Assembly (NCBI GenBank): GCA_024860875.1
Contig: JACPSZ010000007.1
Location: 62,001-126,000 of the forward strand
Length of the DNA: 64,000 bases
Direction of reading: 5' to 3'
DNA from: Nitrososphaerota archaeon
Lineage (GTDB): Archaea > Thermoproteota > Nitrososphaeria > Nitrososphaerales > UBA57
Positions 53,843 to 62,590 of this stretch are shown piece by piece. Below the pieces are notes generated by a model. That model did not search any database, was not told the DNA's origin, and was given only the letters and a program-made list of their open reading frames with translations. The stretch's first letter is position 1, and each line of letters starts with the position of its first letter. Made by a program: the position numbers and the translations under genes.

Positions 53843-54025
53843 TTACTCTATCAAGTTAGCTATGCCAACAGATAGAACTGATAGCGAGGCTGCTGCCGAA
53901 AAGAAACCAACTACCAGATTAACTATCGTAGCATCGACAACTTGCACGATAAGAAAGTTAGAAGCCACCAGTCCAAGAACACCTGCTACAGCAAACAAAA
54001 TTACGCTCTTTAATTTCTTGTTCAT
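53843..54025 (-). CDS. Small two-helix membrane protein
   Basis: About 60 residues (from the ATG; a GTG three codons earlier is possible). Two hydrophobic helices (LKSVILFAVAGVLGLVAS and a second of similar length) cover most of the protein. A TTAAATAATAAA box on the minus strand sits at promoter distance, supporting transcription. It diverges from asd. Function unknown. Confidence 0.5.
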   Translation of the reverse strand: MNKKLKSVILFAVAGVLGLVASNFLIVQVVDATIVNLVVGFFSAAASLSVLSVGIANLIE

Positions 54026-54102
54026 ATCACTCACACATTAAAGCTCAACATTTATTATTTAACCACTACCAGAGCAGTACTTGAAATTTCAGAGGAGATA
54101 GT

Positions 54103-55179
54103 ATGCTAAAAGCAGCCATAGTAGGAGCAACTGGAGTAGTCGGGCAACAGTTCATAGTTGCCCTTCAGAACCATCCATGGTTTGAGATAGTTGGGCTTGC
54201 AGCCTCGGAGCGCTCGGCAGGCAAGAGGTACGGCAATGCTATAAAAGATGAGAAGAGTGGCGCTATGTACTGGTTCTGCAATGAGGCTCCAGAACCAGGT
54301 GTATTGGAGCAGGAAGTTTTGCTGGGAGACACGCTTGATGCTTCAAAATACGACGTAATCTTCTCCTCATTGGAGAGCGACTCTTCAAGACAATTAGACG
54401 CAAAGTATGCAAAGACAACTCCCGTAGTTAGTACTGCTGCAGCTTTCAGATATGACGATGACGTCCCGATAATAATTCCGGGAGTCAATGAGGAACATTT
54501 AGGACTGCTAGAATACCAGAAGAAGAAAAGAGGATGGGAGGGTTTCATCTCGCCACAGCCAAACTGTACGACTACAGGAATGGCGATAACTCTGAAGCCC
54601 ATATTCGATGATTATGGAATAAAGACTGTCATAATGACATCAATGCAGGCAGTTTCGGGAGCTGGAAGGAGCCCGGGAGTTCTTGCTCTAGACATTACGG
54701 ATAACGTGATTCCATACATCCCGAAGGAAGAGGAGAAAGTCCAGATCGAAACAAAGAAGATTCTTGGCAAGCTCAACTCAAATTCAATAATTCCTGCCAA
54801 CTTCAGGGTGAGCTGCACATGTACAAGAGTAAACGTCAGAGAGGGTCATACTGAAACTGTCTTTGCAGAGACTGCAAGAAAGGCAGAGCCAGAGGACATC
54901 GTAAAATCGATGAAGAAATACTCGAAGAAGTTTGCCAGCAGAGGCCTCCCCTCCGCACCAAAGGAGATGATAACAATTTCCGACGATCAATTTAGGCCTC
55001 AACCAAGGCTGGACAGGGACAACGAAGGCGGCATGACTACTACGGTGGGGAGGATAAGGAAAGATGTAGCATTTGAGAATGGAATAAAGTATGTCCTTGT
55101 ATCTCACAATACCAAGATGGGGGCCGCAAAGGGTGCAGTATTAACAGCAGAGATATTAGCGAAGTCGGAACTGCTCTAA
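54103..55179 (+). CDS. asd: Aspartate-semialdehyde dehydrogenase
   Basis: NADPH-dependent enzyme of 358 residues making aspartate semialdehyde from aspartyl phosphate for lysine, threonine and methionine synthesis. N-terminal IVGATGVVGQQ, catalytic cysteine in SPQPNCTTTG and a histidine in VREGHTETV. It belongs to the archaeal/fungal-type ASADH group, whose relatives include malonyl-CoA/succinyl-CoA reductases in some Crenarchaeota; a reductase role in carbon metabolism cannot be excluded. ATG start after GGAG-like pairing. Confidence 0.85.
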   Translation: MLKAAIVGATGVVGQQFIVALQNHPWFEIVGLAASERSAGKRYGNAIKDEKSGAMYWFCNEAPEPGVLEQEVLLGDTLDASKYDVIFSSLESDSSRQLDAKYAKTTPVVSTAAAFRYDDDVPIIIPGVNEEHLGLLEYQKKKRGWEGFISPQPNCTTTGMAITLKPIFDDYGIKTVIMTSMQAVSGAGRSPGVLALDITDNVIPYIPKEEEKVQIETKKILGKLNSNSIIPANFRVSCTCTRVNVREGHTETVFAETARKAEPEDIVKSMKKYSKKFASRGLPSAPKEMITISDDQFRPQPRLDRDNEGGMTTTVGRIRKDVAFENGIKYVLVSHNTKMGAAKGAVLTAEILAKSELL

Positions 55180-55234
55180 AACAACACTTAAATTCCCTGT
55201 AGATTTCTTACGCAAATACGAGACGACATCAAAA

Positions 55235-55699
55235 ATGGCAAAGATTGATGAACTAGACCTAAAGATTCTGACCGAATTAGTAAAAGACGCAGGCATCTCC
55301 GTTCCCAAGCTCAGCAAGAAGATAAACGTCAATTCGTCCGTAGCGTACAGCAGAATAAAGAGACTATCAAAAAAGAACCTCGTTGAGAAGTTCACAGTTT
55401 TAGTTAATGAAAGGCTCCTTGGCTATACAGTCGATGCAGTTATAGGCTGCAACATCGACTCAAGGTTAAGGGAGAACATCGTTAGAGAGATACTTGACCT
55501 CGATCAGGTTAGGGACATTTCCGAAGTTACAGGCAGGTTCGACCTTCTGGTCAACGTGAAGGCGAGATCGCTGGACGACCTACACAACATGATCTCAGCG
55601 AAGATAGGAAAGATAAACGGAGTGCAGCATACTGAAACCTTCATAGAAATGAAAAGGACAAGGAAGGACCCCGAATATAAGGAACTTCCAAAAGAGTAA
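55235..55699 (+). CDS. Lrp/AsnC family transcription regulator
   Basis: 154 residues. An N-terminal winged helix-turn-helix (LDLKILTELVKDAGISVPKL, with VNSSVAYSRIKRLSKKNLV) is followed by a RAM ligand-binding domain (GRFDLLVNVKARSLDDLHNM). These proteins form dimers or octamers and often sense amino acids. The position next to asd suggests amino-acid-related control, but the target genes are not known. ATG start. Confidence 0.9.
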   Translation: MAKIDELDLKILTELVKDAGISVPKLSKKINVNSSVAYSRIKRLSKKNLVEKFTVLVNERLLGYTVDAVIGCNIDSRLRENIVREILDLDQVRDISEVTGRFDLLVNVKARSLDDLHNMISAKIGKINGVQHTETFIEMKRTRKDPEYKELPKE

Positions 55700-55752
55700 T
55701 GAAGGTTAACTAGCGAATAGCTTTTTAGCATTCCATCACTACAGGGTAACGT

Positions 55753-56454
55753 TTGGATCCTCTGGTAAGGTTCAGCCAGCCTGAAAGCGAGAATATCTTA
55801 CCTGCTAGACTGAAGTCTTCAGTACTCAAGAGGATGAAGTATGTTGAAAAAGGTATCAAGAGGGTTCAGATAGCCGCTAACCTCCTTTATCCAAAATATT
55901 ATGTCGAACCCGTATTGCCAGTAACCGAAACTATCCATGAGATGGGCCAGCTTGGTGTTTTATACGCAAGGACGATACCTGTGGTCGGCCCTGCTGGAGT
56001 AGAGATCGTTGTCCAATTGTCTGCGGCGCTTGTTGCCTATGCGGCCACGTCAACGATCAATGCGGTTTTGGCCCACGAATTCTTGCACTATGTAGAGTTC
56101 GTAAGGAAGTTCACCAATATGGATTCTTTGGCTGAAGAAATTTCAACGACAATTTACGAGTCAGTCTATGCTGACGCTGAAAGATTGTACGATCCAAAAT
56201 TGCTCTACAAGGACAAGCGTCTGATAAATTTGCTCGAAAAGAAGTTTGCAGGTGGTTTGAACGATCCTAAACTGCATGAAAAGACGACGAAGAACTGGGT
56301 AGGAAAAGGATTACCAATTTTGCGCATCACTCCAGAGAGCAACACGATGAGAATCCCAGTTTCAGCAGCGCTGAAATCCAATTTTGACATCATGGTCAAA
56401 ATGCGTATCGAGGAGCTGGACAGGATGGTAATTGAACGCGCCCAGAGAGTTTAG
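55753..56454 (+). CDS. Predicted metalloprotease-like protein (HExxH)
   Basis: 233 residues, unknown family. A hydrophobic helix (about residues 82-106) leads directly into LAHEFLHYVEF, a perfect HExxH zinc motif at 108-112. Downstream acidic residues in SLAEEISTTIYESVY could supply the third ligand. The N-terminus is basic without a signal peptide. It overlaps the next gene by 23 bases and so is translationally coupled to a nucleotidyltransferase-kinase fusion. A peptidase is the natural guess, but substrate and activity are unknown. Confidence 0.65.
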   Translation: MDPLVRFSQPESENILPARLKSSVLKRMKYVEKGIKRVQIAANLLYPKYYVEPVLPVTETIHEMGQLGVLYARTIPVVGPAGVEIVVQLSAALVAYAATSTINAVLAHEFLHYVEFVRKFTNMDSLAEEISTTIYESVYADAERLYDPKLLYKDKRLINLLEKKFAGGLNDPKLHEKTTKNWVGKGLPILRITPESNTMRIPVSAALKSNFDIMVKMRIEELDRMVIERAQRV

Positions 56455-58096
56455 AGGAGCACGCAAGCTTACTGCAGGCGAGAAGGACGCCCTGCACCGT
56501 ACGATAACCAAGATAATAGAATGTCAGCAAATTGCAGGCATATGTGTCTATGGCTCTCAAATTGCTGGGTATGCAAGACCAGACAGCGACTACGATTTGA
56601 TAATAGCGATAAAAGGCTACAAGCAAAGAGTACGCTACAACTACCTTAAGGGCCATGCAGAAGTCTCGGTATTGGTCATAGATAGCGACCTTTTGCTCAA
56701 GGATGCCCAAAAGGCATTTCTCGGGGAATTTGCAGTTGGAAGGTTCCTCAACGTTTACGAATCAATTTCAGGTGCAGAGTATTTCGATAAGGTAGAAACT
56801 GCGTACAAGAGAAGGGTCGCATTAGAGGCGATTGCAGAGTTAGCAGCAGATTACGGCGACCTTTCAAGGAACTTGGTCGTTCCCGTAGAATACATACTCT
56901 TTCAGAAGTTGAAGAAGAGGGCTGCAATCTACCCTCCAGCATTGTACAGCTACGTCAAAACTTATTCTGGAGATGGGGGGAAGAAGAATCTAACATTGTC
57001 GTGTATGGGGTTCATGAAACCTCTGCAGGAATTCAGCGAAGATTCCCTGATAACCCTCGATGGCAACAATTTCAGGATAACTGGCGCAGCGACAAAGAAG
57101 CAGCTGGCAAAACTTCAGTCGTTGCTTGCGGTCGCAGAGAGGGGCTTGAGGCAGTATGCCGTGCATGGCTATGCGGGGAGAGTGAAAGTGGGCGTAATAA
57201 GGAAGGAATTACTATCAAAAATCTCACGCTCGAGGAGTATAGAAAGAATTCCACAATTTCTGAAGAACCCCAAGAGCCTGCTCCTGCTTGATGAAGGGCA
57301 TCTGATAATGGATGGAACGCAATGGCTAAAGCACTTACTAGCAAAGCTTTCTTTCAGCGAAAAAACATCTGTATCAATAAGAAAGGTCGGAGGCCCCTAT
57401 ACACTCCTCAGAGAATACACAATCAAGGAAGGGAGTAGAGTGGAAAAATTTGCGGTCAAAGCATATCGTGATCTGAGGTCGGTAAAGTGGTTCCTGCTCA
57501 ATTTCTGGACTGCAAACAGTAGGAAGTTTGAGATTACGCCTCTAGCGAGGCTTACACGTGAATATGTAGCGTTGAAGGGCTTTCGCGATGCAGGGATTAA
57601 CGTTCCAAACATTATTGGAGTTGTAGCCCCCTCAAGAATCCTCATAACAGAATTCATAGAGGGCACAGACCTCGGCATAATCGCAAAAGAAGTTCTTGCA
57701 GGTAAAACAGATGATTATTCGCCGATCAAAACATACGGGGAGATTCTGGCAAAGATACATTCTCTGGGTTATGCTCTTGGCGACGCAAAGCCTAACAATG
57801 CACTAAAGACCGATTCCAAGATTTTCATTACCGACCTCGAGCAGGTAAAGAAGGATGGTGATAGAGCCTGGGACATCTCTGTCTTCATCTACTATTCGCT
57901 TAGGTTAAACACAAATGGAAAACACGTGAGAGACTTTGTCAAAGCATTCCTCAAGGGTTACCTAGCTGAGGGCAACAGAGAAATAATTCAAGAGTCGCTG
58001 AAGGTGAAATACTACGAGCCCTTCTTCCCTATATTAGCACCTAACGTAGTTCTTGCTGCAAGAGATGAAATAGCAAAAATTGTTAGGGCTTCTTGA
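56432..58096 (+). CDS. Nucleotidyltransferase-atypical kinase fusion
   Basis: 554 residues. Residues about 25-110 form a minimal nucleotidyltransferase: [16 protein letters not shown] has the GS and D-x-D catalytic pattern (Gly41-Ser42, Asp53, Asp55). A central region of about 190 residues has no clear family. The C-terminal part is a Bud32/RIO-like kinase: ATP-binding lysine in FAVKAYRDL (Lys343), catalytic loop [10 protein letters not shown] (Asp451) and metal aspartate in ITDLEQV (Asp468). I am not aware of a described activity for this combination. Possible roles include nucleotidylation of a target controlled by phosphorylation. It is coupled to the HExxH protein and convergent with S27ae. 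Confidence 0.8.
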   Translation: MNAPREFRGARKLTAGEKDALHRTITKIIECQQIAGICVYGSQIAGYARPDSDYDLIIAIKGYKQRVRYNYLKGHAEVSVLVIDSDLLLKDAQKAFLGEFAVGRFLNVYESISGAEYFDKVETAYKRRVALEAIAELAADYGDLSRNLVVPVEYILFQKLKKRAAIYPPALYSYVKTYSGDGGKKNLTLSCMGFMKPLQEFSEDSLITLDGNNFRITGAATKKQLAKLQSLLAVAERGLRQYAVHGYAGRVKVGVIRKELLSKISRSRSIERIPQFLKNPKSLLLLDEGHLIMDGTQWLKHLLAKLSFSEKTSVSIRKVGGPYTLLREYTIKEGSRVEKFAVKAYRDLRSVKWFLLNFWTANSRKFEITPLARLTREYVALKGFRDAGINVPNIIGVVAPSRILITEFIEGTDLGIIAKEVLAGKTDDYSPIKTYGEILAKIHSLGYALGDAKPNNALKTDSKIFITDLEQVKKDGDRAWDISVFIYYSLRLNTNGKHVRDFVKAFLKGYLAEGNREIIQESLKVKYYEPFFPILAPNVVLAARDEIAKIVRAS

Positions 58097-58349
58097 ACGA
58101 CGTATAGCCACAGTTTCCGCAAGATAACCTGTTCTTGTGCTCTGCAAGAAACCTTCCCTTGCCACACCTCGGGCACTCCTGCTTCAGCCTCTTCAGCGAG
58201 TCTCCCTGAACCTCGTAGAACTTATACACCTGAGGGCTGACCTTCGGCTTTCTCTTCTTCTTCCCTCTCGGAGCAGGTGCTGGAGCTGCAGCTTCTGTCG
58301 CTGGTGCAGCTGGAGGCGGTGCGGGTGCTGGAGCTGGAGTCTTTGACAT
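58083..58349 (-). CDS. rps27ae: Ribosomal protein S27ae with proline/alanine-rich N-terminus
   Basis: Small-subunit protein of 88 residues. The C-terminal zinc ribbon ([13 protein letters not shown] and LSCGNCGY) is complete. The first 30 residues are proline and alanine repeats ([17 protein letters not shown]), then a basic GKKKRKPK. Usual archaeal S27ae is about 50-65 residues. The last bases overlap the convergent kinase-fusion gene. It is downstream of S24e and probably in its operon. Confidence 0.9.
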   Translation of the reverse strand: MSKTPAPAPAPPPAAPATEAAAPAPAPRGKKKRKPKVSPQVYKFYEVQGDSLKRLKQECPRCGKGRFLAEHKNRLSCGNCGYTSFKKP

Positions 58350-58357
58350 CTAAAAAC

Positions 58358-58735
58358 CTACTTCTTCTCTGCTGGTGCAGCTGTAGCTGAGGCTGGGGCG
58401 GATGCTGGCGCAGCCTGTTTGGGCTTCTTCATCTCTTCCCTCACCTTCTTCCTTTCTTCTTTTGGAAGAGACCTAATCATTAGATATCTTGGAAGGTGCT
58501 TCTTTGCTAGCTCGGCATTACTGTAAACGTAGAAGACACCCTTCGCAGAATCTCTTCCTGCGTCAAACTTTATCTTTATGGGGAATACACTGGCCTTGTC
58601 GACGTTGAGCTGCTGTGCAACCATGTTGGAAGCGTCATCTCTTTTCAAATTTCCTTTGATGGCAGTGAACTTCGCAGTAACCTCTCTCCTTGACAGGAAT
58701 TTGTTCTCCTGTTGTTCTAGCAGCTCTGCAGGCAT
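58358..58735 (-). CDS. rps24e: Ribosomal protein S24e with alanine/proline-rich C-terminus
   Basis: Protein of 125 residues. The core with NKFLSRREVTAKF and AKGVFYVYSNAELAKKHLP is the S24e fold. The C-terminal ~20 residues are PKQAAPASAPASATAAPAEKK-like low complexity. S24e and S27ae are neighbours in many archaea. Eight bases separate it from S27ae. Confidence 0.92.
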   Translation of the reverse strand: MPAELLEQQENKFLSRREVTAKFTAIKGNLKRDDASNMVAQQLNVDKASVFPIKIKFDAGRDSAKGVFYVYSNAELAKKHLPRYLMIRSLPKEERKKVREEMKKPKQAAPASAPASATAAPAEKK

Positions 58736-58778
58736 AAGGATGCACCGAAGACATGCATCTGTATTAATACTTTAGGCT

Positions 58779-58964
58779 CTACCTGTATCTTGCTCTCGGT
58801 ATGAATGGGGCTATCTTCTTGCCGCAGTTCTGGCACAGCATCGTGAAACTTCGAGCGGATTCGTTAAAGTACAAATCCCTATGAGACTTGCAGACTAGCT
58901 GTTGGCAGTTCTTGCATACTTGAGCTTTGCCAGCCTTGCAGACATAGCATGTTGTTTTGCCCAT
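58779..58964 (-). CDS. Small treble-clef/B-box-like zinc-finger protein
   Basis: 61 residues with four cysteine pairs or Cys-His pairs: CYVC, CKNC, CKSH and CQNC. Two zinc ions could be bound. The arrangement resembles B-box or AN1-like fingers in spacing but is too short to assign. The basic C-terminus (IPRARYR) could bind RNA. It begins at the base before the helicase stop codon and may be co-transcribed with it and the ribosomal genes. Confidence 0.65.
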   Translation of the reverse strand: MGKTTCYVCKAGKAQVCKNCQQLVCKSHRDLYFNESARSFTMLCQNCGKKIAPFIPRARYR

Positions 58965-60161
58965 TTACCAACGCCTTCTGAAGTTAGAGGGCCTGTCCCT
59001 AATACGCCTTCTGAAGTTTCTCTGCAGAATCTTTGGTTGCATTTCGTACGATACGAAGCCCTGCATCTTCCTCATGGGTATTTTGGTCATGCCTCTAATC
59101 CTTGCAAAGTCGTCGTACTCTTTTTGCGAGATGAGAGTTATTGCTATGCCGTCCTTTCCCGCCCTTGCAGTCCTTCCGATTCTGTGGAAGTATGAAAGAG
59201 GCTCTCTTGGGACATCGAAGTTTATGACATGGCTAACTCCCCTAATGTCTAATCCTCTAGAAGCTACATCCGTGGCTACGAGTATGTCGATCTTGCCGTT
59301 CCTAAATAGCATCATAGCATTATCTCTTTGTCTCTGCGTAAGGTCTCCATGTATGGGCAGAGCCTGATAACCTACTTTCTGGAGCTCCTCTGCAAGTGTC
59401 CCGGTCTTCCACTTTGTGTCGCAGAATATTAGAGCTTGGTTGACTGCTTGCTTGGTTAGGATCTTGCACAGAGCGTCGAACTTGTACTGTTCATCTACCA
59501 TTAGATACAGTTGATCTATGGCTTCAAGCCCGACCTCATCCTTGCTGAGAAGAATCTGCACCGGGTTCCTCATGTACCTGTCTGACAGAGAAAGTATCTC
59601 TCGGGGCATCGTAGCAGAGAACAATGCTGTCTGAATATCAACTGGAGCATTCTCCATGATATACTCAACATCCTCGATGAAGCCCATGTCTAGCATCCTA
59701 TCCGCTTCGTCAAGCACTACGAACTTCAGAGCGCTTAATTTTATAGAACCCCTCCTTAAATGGTCGATCAACCTTCCCGGAGTGGCTACTATTACACGCG
59801 GGAAATTCCTCAGCCTCGAAAACTGATTTTCGATGGATTCTCCTCCGTATACGGCAAGAGCCCTTATCTCTGTGTACTTTGCATATGCGTTGATGTCTTT
59901 CGCTACCTGAACTGCAAGCTCTCTTGTAGGCGTCAGAACTAAAGCCTGAACGTGCCTGTCATTCTCCTCCATCTTCGAAATCAGAGGTATTCCAAATGCT
60001 GCAGTCTTGCCTGAACCCGTATGTGATTGTCCTATTACGTCCTTTCCTTCCATCAGGGGAGGGATTGCCTGCTCCTGAATTGGGAAAAGAGTGCTGAACC
60101 CTAGATCTTCAGTTCCATGAAGAATTCTAGGATTGATTCCTATTTCCTTAAATTGACTCAA
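58965..60161 (-). CDS. DEAD-box RNA helicase
   Basis: ATP-dependent RNA helicase of 398 residues with all canonical motifs: FPIQEQAIPPLM (Q), SHTGSGKT (I), TPTRELA (Ia), ATPGR (Ib), VLDEADRMLDMGF (II), SATMP (III), VATDVASRGLDI (V) and HRIGRTARAGKDG (VI). An arginine-rich C-terminus (RNFRRRIRDRP) may bind RNA. The TTG start is preceded on the minus strand by a long leader from a TATA box near 60265, which could allow cold- or stress-dependent control as in other DEAD-box genes. Likely roles are ribosome assembly or mRNA turnover. Confidence 0.93.
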   Translation of the reverse strand: MSQFKEIGINPRILHGTEDLGFSTLFPIQEQAIPPLMEGKDVIGQSHTGSGKTAAFGIPLISKMEENDRHVQALVLTPTRELAVQVAKDINAYAKYTEIRALAVYGGESIENQFSRLRNFPRVIVATPGRLIDHLRRGSIKLSALKFVVLDEADRMLDMGFIEDVEYIMENAPVDIQTALFSATMPREILSLSDRYMRNPVQILLSKDEVGLEAIDQLYLMVDEQYKFDALCKILTKQAVNQALIFCDTKWKTGTLAEELQKVGYQALPIHGDLTQRQRDNAMMLFRNGKIDILVATDVASRGLDIRGVSHVINFDVPREPLSYFHRIGRTARAGKDGIAITLISQKEYDDFARIRGMTKIPMRKMQGFVSYEMQPKILQRNFRRRIRDRPSNFRRRW

Positions 60162-60508
60162 TGTCTTTACACTTTTTTCTGTTACAAAAGGCAGCAGATA
60201 ATTCGGATTTCGTCCTCTTCTTCTGTTGCTTCCTTTGTTGTTAGTGCTGGGGAGCCCCGGTATATAAGGATGCTATACTTTTTCTACATACAATCTTCTT
60301 TTACATTTCGTATGCTTCGCTGGAATATTTCATCGTTGTGATTTATCAAATAAAACCCGTCGAATAATTCAGGCGTTTAGAGGTTCTTGTGCATCTCTCA
60401 AAATACAGATAAGGTTTTAAGTGCATTATTCAAAGAGTGCAGGCTACCGCAGTGTTTAGCATGTACGGATTAAAAGCTGTAGTGTTTGTTTTAGAAAGGT
60501 GATTAGTT
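60162..60508. other. Divergent promoter region between helicase and rpoD
   Basis: No gene is evident. The minus strand has a CTTATATAC box next to a GGGGCTCCCC palindrome, giving a helicase leader of about 75 bases. The plus strand has AAGGTTTTAAGTG, a candidate BRE/TATA for the rpoD operon, with a leader of similar length. I see no known RNA signature. Confidence 0.45.
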
Positions 60509-61141
60509 ACGGTAAGTGTTGAAGTTGTAGAATCGTCTGACGAAGGTGTAAAGGTAAGGATTAAGGGCATCGACAGGACTTATGCCAACGCTATACGAAG
60601 GTTCGCAATAAGCGAGGTTCCCTCCATGGCTATAGATGAGGTTGTAATCTTGGAGAACTCCTCCGTAATGTATGATGAATTGCTGGCCCATCGACTAGGA
60701 TTATTGCCTCTTAAAACTGACCTCGAAAGATACATACTTCCCGAGCAATGCGACTGCAGGAATCCTCTTGGATGCTCAAAGTGCAGAGTATTGTTGGTGC
60801 TCGATGCACAGGCTCGGGACAAAGTGCTAACGGTCTATTCGGGCAACTTGGTTTCCGAGGACAAAGAAATCGTTCCGATTGCGGACAAGATACCGATAGT
60901 AAAATTGGCTCCGGGGCAGAAGGTTAAGCTTGAGGCTTATGCAAAGCTAGGAAGAGGCAAAGACCATGCAAAGTGGCAGCCAGTTTCCGCTTCAGTATTG
61001 ACAGAAACTAACAAGGAGAACGAATTCGATCTGTACATAGAGTCAGTGGGCTCTCTGTCAGCCTCGACTATCTTAGCAAAGGCGGCAGAAATACTGCACA
61101 GCAAACTCGAGGACTTCGCGACTGCAAGGGGGTTGGCATAA
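60509..61141 (+). CDS. rpoD: RNA polymerase subunit D, probable non-canonical start
   Basis: Alpha-like subunit D, about 211 residues. The assembly domain KGIDRTYANAIRRFAISEVP and the following MAIDEVVILENSS are highly conserved, and CDCRNPLGCSKC suggests the Fe-S/zinc site of some archaeal RpoD. The first ATG (60626) would remove this essential N-terminal part. Between the preceding stop and that ATG there is no ATG, GTG or TTG; AGGTGA lies six bases before an ACG and nine before a GTA. I place the start at ACG. A sequence error is the main alternative. It opens the operon with L18e. Confidence 0.88.
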   Translation, partial: TVSVEVVESSDEGVKVRIKGIDRTYANAIRRFAISEVPSMAIDEVVILENSSVMYDELLAHRLGLLPLKTDLERYILPEQCDCRNPLGCSKCRVLLVLDAQARDKVLTVYSGNLVSEDKEIVPIADKIPIVKLAPGQKVKLEAYAKLGRGKDHAKWQPVSASVLTETNKENEFDLYIESVGSLSASTILAKAAEILHSKLEDFATARGLA

Positions 61142-61474
61142 ATGAAACCAAAGAACATCGTGTATCATGCACTCGTTGCTGACATGAAAAAGTCCAAGGC
61201 GGCCATCTGGGAAGACATAGCAGAAAGGCTGGCAAGAAACATAGAAGTCAATGTCGGAAAGTTGGCTAGAGTAACAAAGAAGAACGATGTCGTTGCAGTA
61301 CCAGGGAAGGTTCTTGGAGGAGGAGAGATTTCGCATGCTCTTGTTATAGGAGCAGAGAAGTTTTCAGGCTCTGCAAGGGCCAAGATCGAGGCTGTAGGCG
61401 GTCAAGCAGTTTCGCTCAAAGAACTTGCCCAGAAGCATGCTGATGGTAAGGGTGTGAGGATAATTGCAGGCTAG
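61142..61474 (+). CDS. rpl18e: Ribosomal protein L18e
   Basis: 110 residues of the large subunit. WEDIAERLARNIEVNVGKLARV and VVAVPGKVLGGGEISHALV are typical. The ATG lies directly after the rpoD stop. It overlaps the next gene by eleven bases. Confidence 0.94.
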   Translation: MKPKNIVYHALVADMKKSKAAIWEDIAERLARNIEVNVGKLARVTKKNDVVAVPGKVLGGGEISHALVIGAEKFSGSARAKIEAVGGQAVSLKELAQKHADGKGVRIIAG

Positions 61475-61919
61475 CGCAACTACAGCAACTGTAACTGTAA
61501 TTGATGCAGCAGGGATGATTTCGGGAAGGCTATGCTCTAAAGTTGCCAAGCTCGTCATAAGCGGCAACAAGGTTATTGTTGTCAATGCAGAGAAAGCTGT
61601 CATAACGGGATCCAAGAGTTCAATAAAGAAGAGCTGGGAGGAATGGCTGGATATTGCGAGCATAACAAACCCGTTGCAAGGGCCTTACCATCCAAGAAAT
61701 CCAGACAGGATACTCCAGAGGATGGTCAGAGGGATGCTGCCAATGAGGAAGAGCAAGGGCCCAAATTCCTTGAAGAGGTTGCGCATTTACAACGGAGTCC
61801 CGGCAGAGTTCAGCAAAGCTAAGATGACCACTTTTGATGATGTAAAGGCTACAAAACCTCTGGCGTTTTATACTACGGTTGGGGAACTGGCCAAACTCAT
61901 AGGCTGGAAGGGAGCGTAA
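61464..61919 (+). CDS. rpl13: Ribosomal protein L13
   Basis: 151 residues. Conserved parts include VIDAAGMISGRLCSKVAKL, KVIVVNAEKAVITG and the RMVRGMLPMRKSKG basic segment. TTG start within the end of rpl18e. In the conserved archaeal order L18e-L13-S9. Confidence 0.93.
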   Translation: MQASATTATVTVIDAAGMISGRLCSKVAKLVISGNKVIVVNAEKAVITGSKSSIKKSWEEWLDIASITNPLQGPYHPRNPDRILQRMVRGMLPMRKSKGPNSLKRLRIYNGVPAEFSKAKMTTFDDVKATKPLAFYTTVGELAKLIGWKGA

Positions 61920-61920
61920 A

Positions 61921-62331
61921 ATGGTGACTCAGAAGAAGACCAAGCTGTATTCAGGCTCAAGAAAGACTGCAAGGGCAACTGCAGCTTTCATGCAAGGCTC
62001 TGGAAAGGTAAGGGTAAACAATGTCCCTGCTGAACTACTCGCGCCTTGGATTGCAAGGGAGAGGGTCATGACACCTCTTGAACTTGCAGGTGATTACAGG
62101 GAGAAAGTCGACATCGATGTCAGGGTTTCTGGAGGGGGCTTCATGGGACAGGCAGAGGCTACAGCAATAGCAATCTCAAAAGGTTTCATAGACTTTTTCA
62201 GGAGCAAGGAATTACGGCAGCGGATTTCTGATTATGATAAACATCTCATATCTGGCGATGCTAGGCAGGCGGAGCCCAAGAAATTCGGAGGGCCGGGTGC
62301 TAGGAGAAAGCGCCAGAAGTCGTACCGCTAG
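61921..62331 (+). CDS. rps9: Ribosomal protein S9
   Basis: 136 residues. It opens with TKLYSGSRKTARATA and ends with the characteristic basic tail GPGARRKRQKSYR, which reaches the decoding site. It begins one base after rpl13. Confidence 0.95.
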   Translation: MVTQKKTKLYSGSRKTARATAAFMQGSGKVRVNNVPAELLAPWIARERVMTPLELAGDYREKVDIDVRVSGGGFMGQAEATAIAISKGFIDFFRSKELRQRISDYDKHLISGDARQAEPKKFGGPGARRKRQKSYR

Positions 62332-62353
62332 TGCAATGGGGTAGAATGAAGAG

Positions 62354-62590
62354 ATGCTAGTTCCCGTTAGATGTTTCACCTGCGGCTCATTGGTAGGAAA
62401 CAAGTACGAAGAGTTCCAGAAGAGGGTCAAGGAAGGAGAAGAGCCCGGCAAGGCACTGACAAAGATGGGCGTAAAGCGCTACTGCTGCAGGAGGATGCTT
62501 TTGGCTGCTACGACAACCATAGACCAGGTGATACCTTATTACGAGTCCCTCGCTACGAGAAGGGCTGAATTCGAGACCGAACAAACATAG
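62354..62590 (+). CDS. rpoN: RNA polymerase subunit N
   Basis: Zinc-binding assembly subunit of 78 residues. The N-terminal VPVRCFTCGSLVGNKYEE and the CCRRMLLA motif form the zinc-bundle. No rpoK follows, although many archaea have it here. It shares one base with the enolase start. Confidence 0.95.
   Translation: MLVPVRCFTCGSLVGNKYEEFQKRVKEGEEPGKALTKMGVKRYCCRRMLLAATTTIDQVIPYYESLATRRAEFETEQT

Noticed and set aside
53712-54041. 109-codon plus-strand open frame after the permease
   Set aside because: It lies opposite a small two-helix membrane protein that has its own promoter; its serine/threonine-rich sequence looks like an antisense shadow.
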